Source of the DNA: Psychrobacter immobilis
GTDB taxonomy: Bacteria; Pseudomonadota; Gammaproteobacteria; Pseudomonadales; Moraxellaceae
DNA length: 64,000 nt
Direction: 5' to 3'
NCBI GenBank assembly: GCA_904846265.1
Contig: CAJHAA010000011.1
Coordinates: forward strand, 37,411-101,410
The notes beneath the pieces were generated by a model. That model was not told the origin of the DNA. It worked only from the letters and a program-made list of their open reading frames with translations, and searched no databases. Made by a program: the position numbers and the translations under genes. Position 1 is the first letter of the stretch, and each line of letters begins with the position of its first letter. Shown piece by piece: positions 37,657-46,218 of the stretch.

Positions 37657-38784
37657 TTAACGACCGCGTGCAGAACCCAAATATTGTACGCGGTTATTTT
37701 CGTTAATATCTGCTAAATCAACGGCACCATCGACCATATATTGGTCAAAATCTGCGGCTAACCATAGATTACCTTTGTAAACGCTCTCAGCATCCAAGCG
37801 AATATATGCCATATTTGGTGTCTTGCTATTAGGATTATCAAAGCTTTGATAACGAGCGCTAAAATGGGTCAATATTAGATTATTTACACCACTTTTTTCT
37901 ACAAAACCCGCCACCGATTGCGCACTACTATGCATTGGATCAAACTCTGGATTTTTGCCTTGAATCTTAGTCAATACCTCATGCGTATACGTCGCTTCAT
38001 GCACCAATAAATCCGCATCAACCAACGCCGCAGTGAGACACGCTGGCGTATCGTTATCACCAGCCACCACTACTCGCGTTCGTGATAAATCATCATTGAC
38101 ATAATCTACTGCACATAACTGCTGACCATCTTCAGTGATGACATCGTGACCTTGCTGCAATTTACCCCATAGTGCGCTTGCAGGAATACCTTGCGCCAGT
38201 AGTTTATCCGTATCAAGCGTGCGATGATGGATGGTTTGCGTGATACCAAATGCATGAGAAGCAACCCGATGTGATAGAAGCGTGATATCAATATCAAGCT
38301 GATGCTGGTCGCTTAATCGGATATTCACCTTGTTTGTATCACTTTGCTCAGATAGCACCTCTTCAATCGCTACAAAATTGAGAGCAAAAGGTAAATACAG
38401 TTCTGTAGTTAAGGTAATGGCTTCGAGCAGTGTCGCGATGGCTTTTGGAGCAATCAGGGTCAGCGGCTCACGGCGTCCTGACATGGCGGCACTCGCCAAT
38501 AATCCTGGCAACCCGTAGCAATGATCGCCATGCACATGGGTGATACAGATAGCGGCTAGTTGATGCAAAGACAGTTTGGTATGTAACAGTTGCTGCTGCG
38601 TGCCTTCACCGCAATCCATCAGTAGCCATGGACGCGATTTTTTATTTTGATTGGCATTCTGTGGTTGATTGCCTTGCTGTGCGCCAGATAAATAAGGATT
38701 AAGACATTCAATCGCCAGTGCTGTCACATTGCGCTGTTTGGTTGGCACACCAGCAGAGGTACCCAAAAAAGTCAGCTTCAACAT
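37657..38784 (-). CDS. rnz: Ribonuclease Z
   Basis: A metallo-beta-lactamase-fold endonuclease that trims tRNA 3' ends. The 375-residue protein opens LKLTFLGTSAGVPTKQRNVTALAI, the RNase Z N-terminus. It has the zinc motif ITHVHGDHCYGLPGLL (HxHxDH), later VVVAGDNDTPA with the metal Asp, LVHEATYTHE and LILTHFSARY. It is longer than the E. coli enzyme (305) owing to low-complexity inserts, for example residues 33-50 rich in Asn/Gln/Lys. All tRNAs in this window encode CCA, so the enzyme may act more as an exonuclease/maturation factor; that is inference. A small membrane protein gene is 32 bases upstream. Confidence 0.93.
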   Translation of the reverse strand: MLKLTFLGTSAGVPTKQRNVTALAIECLNPYLSGAQQGNQPQNANQNKKSRPWLLMDCGEGTQQQLLHTKLSLHQLAAICITHVHGDHCYGLPGLLASAAMSGRREPLTLIAPKAIATLLEAITLTTELYLPFALNFVAIEEVLSEQSDTNKVNIRLSDQHQLDIDITLLSHRVASHAFGITQTIHHRTLDTDKLLAQGIPASALWGKLQQGHDVITEDGQQLCAVDYVNDDLSRTRVVVAGDNDTPACLTAALVDADLLVHEATYTHEVLTKIQGKNPEFDPMHSSAQSVAGFVEKSGVNNLILTHFSARYQSFDNPNSKTPNMAYIRLDAESVYKGNLWLAADFDQYMVDGAVDLADINENNRVQYLGSARGR

Positions 38785-38816
38785 AGATTACCTCTCTTAC
38801 ACATGATACTTATCTG

Positions 38817-39086
38817 CTATGACAATTGGCACATCATGGTTTTTTGCGCTGCAACCATCTGCCCACCATTGGCCGTACATTCACTGACCATATTGGACTC
38901 ATAAGATTTCCAGCCGCCATAAAAGCTGGCAATACATAGAATCACTACGAGCAATTTTTGTGACCATGCTTTAATGGATACCTGCTGATGGTTCACATTG
39001 TCAGCGGTAGTATCAAGCACTGGCTTAGCAGCAATACCAGTATCGATATCAGTATGCTTGTTATGCGATTTATTTAAGTCTGTCAT
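38817..39086 (-). CDS. Small single-span membrane protein, unknown function
   Basis: An 89-residue protein not recognised. It has a polar N-terminal 40 residues rich in Asp/Asn/Thr, then a hydrophobic helix (KLLVVILCIASFYGGW) and a C-terminal tail of about 30 residues with two cysteines (SECTANGGQM and MMCQLS). The positive residues before the helix suggest a cytoplasmic N-terminus and a periplasmic tail where the cysteines could pair. It lies just upstream of rnz on the same strand and may share its transcript. The start has a reasonable context but is not verified. Confidence 0.65.
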   Translation of the reverse strand: MTDLNKSHNKHTDIDTGIAAKPVLDTTADNVNHQQVSIKAWSQKLLVVILCIASFYGGWKSYESNMVSECTANGGQMVAAQKTMMCQLS

Positions 39087-39179
39087 TTCTTATCCTAAAA
39101 AAGGTTTTGTCTATAAATAAACAAAACCCTTCATTTTAATATTAAATCAGTCATTTATGAACGATTAAATGCGACGCTT

Positions 39180-39848
39180 TTAGAACTGCAAACGACCACC
39201 CTTTTCTTCTGCACGCTTAAAGGCATCGCGCTCTTCACAGCGTTTTAGCCAAATTAAGATATTGGCATATTTACTGCTATCTAATCCTGTACCAGCATTG
39301 GCACCCACAACCGCAAGATGCATTTGGATATCAGCGGCACTAAATTCAGCCCCTGCAAACCAATGATTGTCTTGCAAATGCTGCTCCATCATCGCCAATA
39401 TAGCATCCAGACTTTTGCTTATCATATTTTTTTCGACTTGATTTCGAATGCTTTTGCTCACAGGCTTGATGAGCATGGGCGACTGCCCAACCACTTTGGT
39501 AAATACCAAACGCATGACCAATGGCGGCATCACTGATGCTTCAGCGAAATGCAACCAAAACGTGTAAGCCTCCCACGCCGCTTCATTATCATCCGCAGGC
39601 TTGAACTGTTTCTCAATATCATAATGCTTCAACAAGTATTCGATTATAAACCCTGATTCGATGAGCACACGGTCATTTACTTCTAACATGGGTGCATGAC
39701 CGAGCGGATGTATTTTTTTTAAACTGTCAGGCGCACGGTATGCTTTATTGCGCTCATAACAAGTCAGTTGATAATCGACGCCAAGCTCCTCTAACAGCCA
39801 AATAATACGAAATGAGCGCGAATTTGCTAAATGATGAAGGTGTAACAT
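39180..39848 (-). CDS. Glutathione S-transferase family protein
   Basis: A 222-residue cytoplasmic protein with the thioredoxin-fold N-terminal domain (LHHLANSRSFRIIWLLEELGVDYQLTCYERN). HPLGHAPMLEVNDRVLIESGFIIEYLL follows, containing the cis-Pro and the glutathione-binding E-S pair. A helical C-terminal domain (WFAGAEFSAADIQMHLAVVGA) completes the fold. The catalytic residue is probably the Ser of ANSRSFR. Substrate unknown. It is a single gene between the small membrane protein and the RarD-like pair. Confidence 0.9.
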   Translation of the reverse strand: MLHLHHLANSRSFRIIWLLEELGVDYQLTCYERNKAYRAPDSLKKIHPLGHAPMLEVNDRVLIESGFIIEYLLKHYDIEKQFKPADDNEAAWEAYTFWLHFAEASVMPPLVMRLVFTKVVGQSPMLIKPVSKSIRNQVEKNMISKSLDAILAMMEQHLQDNHWFAGAEFSAADIQMHLAVVGANAGTGLDSSKYANILIWLKRCEERDAFKRAEEKGGRLQF

Positions 39849-40064
39849 AAACCATCCTAGTTATAATGTGAATAAGTTATCGTATGAATAAGTCATAATA
39901 TGTATAGTTGGTGCACACGCATTCCATTAATAAACGTTGTTAAGCGTGGCAGCACTGCTATCGATAATAGCGTAATTAATGCCTCTTTAACACAGAAACT
40001 GTGTAGAGTAATGACGAAAAACATTGCCCGCTAAGTCAAGTCTATATCGACTTGCTGGCAGGCG

Positions 40065-41135
40065 CTACTTTGAATGCAGCTCTTCAATTTTGCGTGTCAT
40101 CTTATGGATTTTTTGCTGATACTTTCTAATTTTTCGGAAACGATGCGCGGTTAACACACCTTTAATACGACGGTTTTTCAGACGGCGACGTGGCGGGAAG
40201 CTACCCACTTGTGGCTCATTATAACCATGCAAACGGTCATCACGCTTACGTGCCAAGTAACCAAGCGCACTATCCACAATCATCATCAACAGCGCGACAA
40301 AAATCATGCCGTACATAAATAAAGAGCCGCCCTCATCGATACTTTGATGCAAAATCGTGATGGAAAATATGAATAAAAATATCGGCTCAAGGTAGCATAA
40401 GGTGCCAAATAATGAGACGGGCAGCTTTTGACTGGCAACCATGGTCAATGACATCGCAGCCGTACTGATAATGCCTAATAGTGGCAACAGATACCAAAAC
40501 TTATCGGTAGATATCGCCAGCGCAAATCCGCCATTGAGATATAAAGCAATCAACACCACCGGCGTCAATAAAACAAGGTCAGAGATAAGCCCTGTGATCG
40601 GCGGCACTGCCAATTTACGACGCAGTAGATAATAAGGCGGATAACCCAAGCAAACAAATAAAGTCGCCCAAGAAATACTGCCGTACTGAAAGACATCATA
40701 GGCAATACCTGCGCCTGCGCAAATGGTGGCAATCCATTGTAACAAGCTCATGTCTTCGTTATAAAAAAACCGACCAACCATAATCATAATCATTGGATAT
40801 AAAAAGTAACCCAATGTCACCTCAAGCCCTAAATCATTGACAGGTGCCCACATAAATATCCAGATTTGCGCGCCCAATATTGGTGTGGGTATGATAAATA
40901 AAAACCATTCTTTTAGCGTCTTTAGGGTTTTTAAATAATCAAAAATATGCTGCCACTGCTTCAGCACACTAATCAGCAGCACCAGACTCAATAGCATCAT
41001 CAATACGCGCCAAGAAGCGACTTGCGTGCCTGACAACGGCTGCATCAATAGACCAAATAAGAATAGCAATGAATATAAAAAATTTGCTGCCACTGCAGCG
41101 ATGGTACCCTGCGACGTTTGATTCGTGGTGAGCAT
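40065..41135 (-). CDS. RarD-like EamA-family (DMT) transporter, copy 1
   Basis: An inner-membrane drug/metabolite transporter with about ten hydrophobic helices. Segments such as GTQVASWRVLMMLLSL, GAQIWIFMWAPVNDLGLEVTLGYFLYP and YPPYYLLRRKL resemble the RarD subgroup. The start at 41135 has AAGG eight bases upstream and yields 356 residues, exactly the length of the neighbouring paralog; an upstream GTG at 41162 is rejected. The C-terminus is basic with a short coiled stretch (KIRKYQQKIHKMTRKIEELHSK). It is a tandem duplicate of the next gene. Transport substrate unknown. Confidence 0.85.
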   Translation of the reverse strand: MLTTNQTSQGTIAAVAANFLYSLLFLFGLLMQPLSGTQVASWRVLMMLLSLVLLISVLKQWQHIFDYLKTLKTLKEWFLFIIPTPILGAQIWIFMWAPVNDLGLEVTLGYFLYPMIMIMVGRFFYNEDMSLLQWIATICAGAGIAYDVFQYGSISWATLFVCLGYPPYYLLRRKLAVPPITGLISDLVLLTPVVLIALYLNGGFALAISTDKFWYLLPLLGIISTAAMSLTMVASQKLPVSLFGTLCYLEPIFLFIFSITILHQSIDEGGSLFMYGMIFVALLMMIVDSALGYLARKRDDRLHGYNEPQVGSFPPRRRLKNRRIKGVLTAHRFRKIRKYQQKIHKMTRKIEELHSK

Positions 41136-41189
41136 AACGACAACCTTGAAAAATGAGCGCACGTCCTTGGCAATTTTAGAAAAAAAAAC

Positions 41190-41222
41190 AAAAGCCTCCG
41201 ACGCGGACGTCGAAGGCTTTTT
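41190..41222. terminator. Terminator between the two RarD-like genes
   Basis: AAAAGCCT/AGGCTTTT with inner CGACG/CGTCG and a 4-base loop CGGA, and T tracts on both strands. It ends the upstream copy 2 transcript. The sequence closely resembles the gyrA terminator at 42728, which suggests the unit of duplication included a terminator. Confidence 0.85.
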
Positions 41223-41378
41223 GATCTATAAACTCTGTTATCTACAACATTATCATATAAGATTGAGATAAATACTTGGAATATATCGTGTTTATCTTAT
41301 GGTCAGTATTATGTCAAAGTCAGAATAGATAAGCAATACACCTGCTTCACTAAAGCGTGCGCCTATTCATTCAGCATC

Positions 41379-42449
41379 TTACTTTGCACTCAACTGCTCG
41401 ATTTTTTGCTGTATTCTATCCATCTTTTTTTGATAGCGCCGAATCTTGCGAAAACGATGCGCGGTTAAAACCCCATCAATACGCTGATCTATGAAACGAC
41501 GACGCGGCGGAAACCCACCCACTTGTGGCTCTCGATAGCCATGCAAATGATTGTCACGGCGGCGCTTAAGATAACCTTTTATACTATCAGCAATCATCAC
41601 CAGTAATGCCAAACTTACCATACCATACATGAATAAAGAACCGCCCTCATCGAGGCTTTGACTTAGAACAGTGATGGATAAAACAAACAGCAGCATAGGC
41701 TCGACATAGCTTAACGCCCCAAATAATGACACGGGTAATTTGCTACTGGCAATCATGGTTAAGGACATCGCCAGTGCACTAAAGGCTCCTAGCAGTGGTA
41801 ATAAATACCAAAACTTGATGTCCTGTGCCGCCGTATTAAAGCCGCCGCTAAAATACAACATAATGAGCACCACTGGCGTTAACAAAGCCAAGTCAGACAA
41901 CAGCCCTGTGATAGGCGGCACAGCCAGTTTACGCCGCAATAGATAATAAGGTGGATAGCCCAAGCACACAAACAACGTTACCCAAGATACTGAGCCATAT
42001 TGAAAGATATCATAGCCAATACCTAAGGCTGCACATAGCGCGGCCACCCACTGCAACGCACTCATATGCTCGTGATAAAAAAATCGACCAAGTACAATCA
42101 TCACCAGCGGTAATAAAAAATAGCCCAAGGTGACATCCAGACCAAAGCCATTGACTGGTGCCCACATAAATAGCCAAATTTGACCACCCAAAATCGGTGT
42201 GGGCAAAATAAATATCAGCCACTCTTTCGGAGTTTTTAAGGTTTTGAGATAATCAAAAACGTGTTGCCATTGCTTGGTAAAACTGACCAACAATAGCAAA
42301 CTTAGCAGCATCATGAGCACGCGCCATGAGGCTACCTGCGTACCTGTCAAAGGCAGCATAAATAGCCCAAACACGAACATCATCGAAAATAAAAAGCTCG
42401 ATGATATCGAAGCAAGGGTTCCTTGAAAAGTTTGATTGGTCGAGAGCAT
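41379..42449 (-). CDS. RarD-like EamA-family (DMT) transporter, copy 2
   Basis: A 356-residue paralog of the adjacent gene, nearly identical across several blocks (GTQVASWRVLMMLLSL, YPPYYLLRRKLAVPPITGL, DEGGSLFMYGM). It has about ten transmembrane helices and the same basic C-terminal tail (RFRKIRRYQKKMDRIQQKIEQL). The best-conserved parts include GGQIWLFMWAPVNGFGLDVTLGYFLLPLV, closer to the RarD consensus than copy 1. It lies downstream of gyrA with a MITE and a terminator in between. Whether the copies differ in substrate is not visible. Confidence 0.85.
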   Translation of the reverse strand: MLSTNQTFQGTLASISSSFLFSMMFVFGLFMLPLTGTQVASWRVLMMLLSLLLLVSFTKQWQHVFDYLKTLKTPKEWLIFILPTPILGGQIWLFMWAPVNGFGLDVTLGYFLLPLVMIVLGRFFYHEHMSALQWVAALCAALGIGYDIFQYGSVSWVTLFVCLGYPPYYLLRRKLAVPPITGLLSDLALLTPVVLIMLYFSGGFNTAAQDIKFWYLLPLLGAFSALAMSLTMIASSKLPVSLFGALSYVEPMLLFVLSITVLSQSLDEGGSLFMYGMVSLALLVMIADSIKGYLKRRRDNHLHGYREPQVGGFPPRRRFIDQRIDGVLTAHRFRKIRRYQKKMDRIQQKIEQLSAK

Positions 42450-42513
42450 AACAACAGCCTTAAAAAATAGAACTTTATGGGCATTATTTATAAAAAATTA
42501 GAGCAGCAGAAAC

Positions 42514-42689
42514 TTAGGGCGTGTCATCAATTAGATTGTGAGGCTTAAAATGAGAAAAATTGTAGATAAACAAGGAAGCAATTGCCGTTAATATGAACAT
42601 ATTGACAAAATTGCTGACGATGTTTAGCAAAATTTAGCCATTTTAAGACCACTAAACGTACTAATGTGCTAATTGATGACACGCCCTAA
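42514..42689. mobile_element. MITE-like element with perfect 21-bp terminal inverted repeats
   Basis: The inverted termini begin GGGCGTGTCATCAATTAG; including flanking TTA/TAA they match over 21 bases (42514-42534 against 42669-42689) without mismatch. The element proper (GGGC to GCCC) is about 170 bases and is bounded by TA on each side, consistent with a TA target duplication. It carries no open reading frame of useful length. The ends recall IS5-type elements, so it is probably a non-autonomous derivative; that family assignment is inference. It sits in the gyrA-RarD gap, upstream of copy 2. Confidence 0.8.
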
Positions 42690-42727
42690 AGGCAGACTCT
42701 AACAATAAATGACATACAGAAAAAAAT

Positions 42728-42760
42728 AAAAGCCTCCGACGATAACGTCAGAGGCTTTTT
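42728..42760. terminator. Terminator of gyrA
   Basis: AAAAGCCTC/GAGGCTTTT with an inner GACG/CGTC stem and ATAA loop. It lies about 50 bases after the gyrA stop and has T tracts on both strands. Confidence 0.88.
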
Positions 42761-42808
42761 ATAGAACAATCATATAAGACTAGATCAAAAAGCTAACTAC
42801 TGAGACAT

Positions 42809-45628
42809 TTATTCGTCGTCTGCGTTTTCACCGTCTGTACTATCAACATCTAATTCATTGTCAGTAGCAATATCCATAACGTCATTCGTTGCTGTGTTGC
42901 CAGTCGCCGCATCAATATCTATCTGCTCTTGACCTGCCACATCAAATGTACCGTCTTCTCTCATGGCATCAACCAGCTCATCGTCACCTTCTTCATGCTC
43001 AACACGCGCCATAGCGACCAGCTTCTCGTCTTTTGATAAACGAATCAGCGTCACACCTTGCGTATTACGACCAGAGCTAGCGACATGCTCAACGGGCGTA
43101 CGAACCAACGTACCTTTGTCAGAGATTAAAATAATATCGTCTGTAGAGTCAACCTTGGTGGCTCTTACTAGCGCACCATTACGCTCACTGGTTTTGATAG
43201 CAATTACACCGCCGCCGCCACGATTTTGGGTATTGAACTCATCGATAAAGGTACGTTTACCAAAGCCGTTTTCACAAGCAATAAGGATTTCGCGTACATC
43301 ATCTTCGATCACAACCAATGATTTTATAGACTCATTAGCCGCCAAACGCATACCACGGACACCTTTAGCCGTACGACCCATCACACGAGCATCATTTTCA
43401 TCAAAACGAATGGCTTTACCACTGGATGCAAACAACATCACTTCTTGGCTACCATTAGTGATACGAGCACTGACCAGCTTATCGCCCTCTTCTAGTCCAA
43501 CCGCAATCAAGCCGTTCGAGCGAATATTGGCAAACTGCTTAAGCTCTACCCGCTTCACCGTACCATTAGCGGTTGCAAAGAACACAAAAGGTGGCTCTGC
43601 TTGCGTGATAGCGTCTAATGAATCATCATCCCCATCTATTAGAGCCTCTGTTAACGCGTCACCTTTTACCGATAGCTCTTCCACTATTTTTGGAATCGGT
43701 AGTATCGTAGTGACCGTTTCATCAGGATTTAAGCCAATTAAATTCACTAATGGACGACCCCGAGCACCGCGACTGGCAATCGGCACTTCAAAACCACGTA
43801 AGCTAAAGACACGACCGCTATCCGTGAAGCACAATACGGTAGCATGCGTTGAGGTCACCACCAAATGATCAATCACATCATCTTCTTTCATTGCGGTTGC
43901 AGACTTACCTTTACCGCCACGTTTTTGCGCGACATAATCGTCAATCGGCTGAGTTTTTGCATAACCTGTACGTGAGACCGTCATGACAACCGTCTGTTCA
44001 GGAATCAAATCTTCACGGTTAAAGTCAGTACGTGAGTCAATGATATCAGTACGGCGCTCATCACCAAAGTTATCACGAATCTCAATCATCTCATTGGAGA
44101 TAATGGTCATTAGCTTATCAAAATCACCAAGAATAGACTCTAAATGAGCGATTTCACGTAGCAAATCCTGATATTCTTCGGTTAATTTGTCTTGCTCAAG
44201 ACCCGTTAGACGATGCAACTGCATATCTAAAATCGCGTTGACCTGCTCAAGTGATAAGCGATAACGTTCTTCGCCCTCAATCAAGCCAAATGGTGCTTTA
44301 GGATCTTCGCCTTCGATATAGTCAGGACGCACAGATTGGCTACCAGCAGCGGTCAGCATCGCCACCACGCTACCTGAACCCCACGTATTATTTAATAAGC
44401 TTTCACGTGCCAAACCGCGGTTTGCAGAGGCTTTAATCGTTGCAATAATCTCGTCGATATTGGCTAATGCAACGGTCAAACCTTCGAGTAAATGACCACG
44501 TACGCGCGCTTTGTTTAACTCATAAATCGTACGGCGTGTCACCACTTCTTGGCGATGACGTACAAAGGCGGCAATCAGCTGACGCAAAGTTAGTAGCTTA
44601 GGCTGACCATTATCGAGCGCCACCATATTGATACTAAAACTTGATTCGAGCGGCGTTTGCAAGAACAAGTTATTAACGATAACTTCAGCTGTCTCACCAC
44701 GACGCAAATCAATGGCGATACGCATGCCATCTTTGTCAGACTCGTCACGAATCTCGCTAATACCTTCAATCTTTTTATCACGTACGAGTTCTGCGATACG
44801 CTCAATCATTTTGGCTTTATTAGATTGATAAGGTACTTCGGTAAAGACAATACGCTCACGATCACGGTTGACACCCGTATCACTCATGGCTTCAATATGA
44901 TAGCGACCACGGATGTGCAAACGACCTTTACCCGTGCGATAAGCATCTAAAATACCAGCGCGACCATAAATGATACCGCCTGTAGGAAAGTCAGGACCTG
45001 AGATGTGTGACATCAACTCTTCAGCTGATACTTGTGGGTTTTCGGCATAAGCCAAACAAGCATTAATCACTTCTGTCAGGTTGTGCGGCGCCATATTAGT
45101 CGCCATACCAACAGCAATACCAGTCGCACCATTGATTAGCAAGTTTGGAACACGCGCTGGCATGACGCTAGGCATACGCTCAGAACCGTCGTAGTTGTCT
45201 TCCCAATCAACCGTGTCTTTGTCCAAATCAGCAAGCATCTGATGCGTCAGCTTGGTCATACGTACTTCGGTATAACGCATCGCTGCCGGAGGATCATCAT
45301 CGATCGAACCAAAGTTACCTTGACCGTCAACCATCGGATAACGCAAACTAAAATCCTGCGCCATCCGCACAATGGCATCATAGACCGCACTATCGCCATG
45401 TGGGTGATATTTACCAATGACATCGCCGACGACACGTGCAGACTTCTTATATGGCTTATTATAGTCGTTAGATAGCACGTGCATGGCGTACATCACACGG
45501 CGGTGTACAGGTTTGAACCCATCACGCACATCAGGCAGCGCACGCGAGACAATCACGCTCATCGCATAATCCAGATAGGATTGCTTTAGTTCCTCTACGA
45601 TGCCAATAGGACTGACCGATTCGCTCAT
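42809..45628 (-). CDS. gyrA: DNA gyrase subunit A
   Basis: The cleavage/religation subunit of gyrase. The start at 45628 is chosen because AAGGAG lies five bases upstream; it gives 939 residues, longer than E. coli GyrA (875). The quinolone-resistance region [13 protein letters not shown] has Ser80 and Asp84, the sensitive-type residues (E. coli Ser83 and Asp87). The catalytic Tyr is in [11 protein letters not shown] (Tyr119). The GyrA box of the C-terminal DNA-wrapping domain appears as [10 protein letters not shown]. The last 60 residues are strongly acidic and low-complexity (Asp/Thr/Asn/Ala), which probably accounts for the extra length. It is monocistronic with its own terminator. Confidence 0.97.
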   Translation of the reverse strand: MSESVSPIGIVEELKQSYLDYAMSVIVSRALPDVRDGFKPVHRRVMYAMHVLSNDYNKPYKKSARVVGDVIGKYHPHGDSAVYDAIVRMAQDFSLRYPMVDGQGNFGSIDDDPPAAMRYTEVRMTKLTHQMLADLDKDTVDWEDNYDGSERMPSVMPARVPNLLINGATGIAVGMATNMAPHNLTEVINACLAYAENPQVSAEELMSHISGPDFPTGGIIYGRAGILDAYRTGKGRLHIRGRYHIEAMSDTGVNRDRERIVFTEVPYQSNKAKMIERIAELVRDKKIEGISEIRDESDKDGMRIAIDLRRGETAEVIVNNLFLQTPLESSFSINMVALDNGQPKLLTLRQLIAAFVRHRQEVVTRRTIYELNKARVRGHLLEGLTVALANIDEIIATIKASANRGLARESLLNNTWGSGSVVAMLTAAGSQSVRPDYIEGEDPKAPFGLIEGEERYRLSLEQVNAILDMQLHRLTGLEQDKLTEEYQDLLREIAHLESILGDFDKLMTIISNEMIEIRDNFGDERRTDIIDSRTDFNREDLIPEQTVVMTVSRTGYAKTQPIDDYVAQKRGGKGKSATAMKEDDVIDHLVVTSTHATVLCFTDSGRVFSLRGFEVPIASRGARGRPLVNLIGLNPDETVTTILPIPKIVEELSVKGDALTEALIDGDDDSLDAITQAEPPFVFFATANGTVKRVELKQFANIRSNGLIAVGLEEGDKLVSARITNGSQEVMLFASSGKAIRFDENDARVMGRTAKGVRGMRLAANESIKSLVVIEDDVREILIACENGFGKRTFIDEFNTQNRGGGGVIAIKTSERNGALVRATKVDSTDDIILISDKGTLVRTPVEHVASSGRNTQGVTLIRLSKDEKLVAMARVEHEEGDDELVDAMREDGTFDVAGQEQIDIDAATGNTATNDVMDIATDNELDVDSTDGENADDE

Positions 45629-45933
45629 ATACACTCCTTCACTCACATTGTTTTTCTAATGTTGACACGTTTGTTCAAGATACTCATGGGTTATACAAAA
45701 ATATAGCTGCATCAATGCGCAGCTACTATCAAAATATAGACCCTAAAAAAGCACTGTCAAAGGTGCAAAACAATAGGAAAATAGTGATACGGTTTTTGTT
45801 AAAAATAATGTTCAATTAAAGAAGCTATTTTAGCACAAATTTGCTGATTTAGGGGCGTCTGGCTGTTATTAAAATTAAGCAAAACAGCTGATTAGCGGTT
45901 TTTTTCACTCTAATGACAATGGTAAAAACAACT

Positions 45934-46113
45934 TTAACGACATACTTGTTTTGATTGACTGATTTTGCCGTTTTTGCAAACAAACTTACCATCTTTTGAG
46001 CAGTGAGATACGCCGCCCATTTTGCCCGAACAAGGTGTATTCTTAGCCTGCGCTTGACTGATCGGAGCTGTGATAAAGACACAAGCAATTAGTGATAATA
46101 TTATCGATTTCAT
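45934..46113 (-). CDS. Small secreted cysteine-rich protein
   Basis: A 59-residue gene with a clear signal peptide: MKSIILSLIA, hydrophobic core, then APISQAQA with likely cleavage after Ala23. The mature part of about 36 residues contains four cysteines (28, 38, 46 and 58) in the pattern TPCSGKMGGVSHCSKDGKFVC...QVC, suggesting two disulfides in the periplasm. I recall similar small proteins with a PCSGxKGGxxHC core in related genera, but no function is known to me. A longer frame shifted by one base across 45849-46088 lacks such features and is a shadow. It is flanked by the lipase terminator and gyrA upstream region. Confidence 0.75.
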   Translation of the reverse strand: MKSIILSLIACVFITAPISQAQAKNTPCSGKMGGVSHCSKDGKFVCKNGKISQSKQVCR

Positions 46114-46147
46114 ATTTTTCTCTTATTGAGGATTAAATGATATTCAT

Positions 46148-46174
46148 GAAAAAACTGCATCCAGTGGATACAGT
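46148..46174 (-). terminator. Terminator of the lipase gene
   Basis: ACTGCATCC (46154-46162) and GGATACAGT (46166-46174) pair with one mismatch around AGT. On the minus strand the stem is followed by six T residues. It lies about 45 bases after the lipase stop. Confidence 0.8.
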
Positions 46175-46218
46175 CTTTTCGATAGTCAGGCTATTTTTTA
46201 TGGTTAAAATGACCTCTA

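Noticed and set aside
42963..43868. A 301-codon open frame on the plus strand across gyrA
   Set aside because: It lies wholly antisense to the unambiguous gyrA coding sequence, is Ser/Thr-rich as expected for a shadow frame, and matches no family.
45380..45410. Fluoroquinolone-resistance substitution in gyrA
   Set aside because: The residues equivalent to Ser83 and Asp87 are Ser80 and Asp84, the sensitive type.
45849..46088. A 79-codon minus-strand frame overlapping the small secreted protein
   Set aside because: It is out of frame with the signal-peptide protein at 45934-46113, has no ribosome binding site and no recognisable feature.
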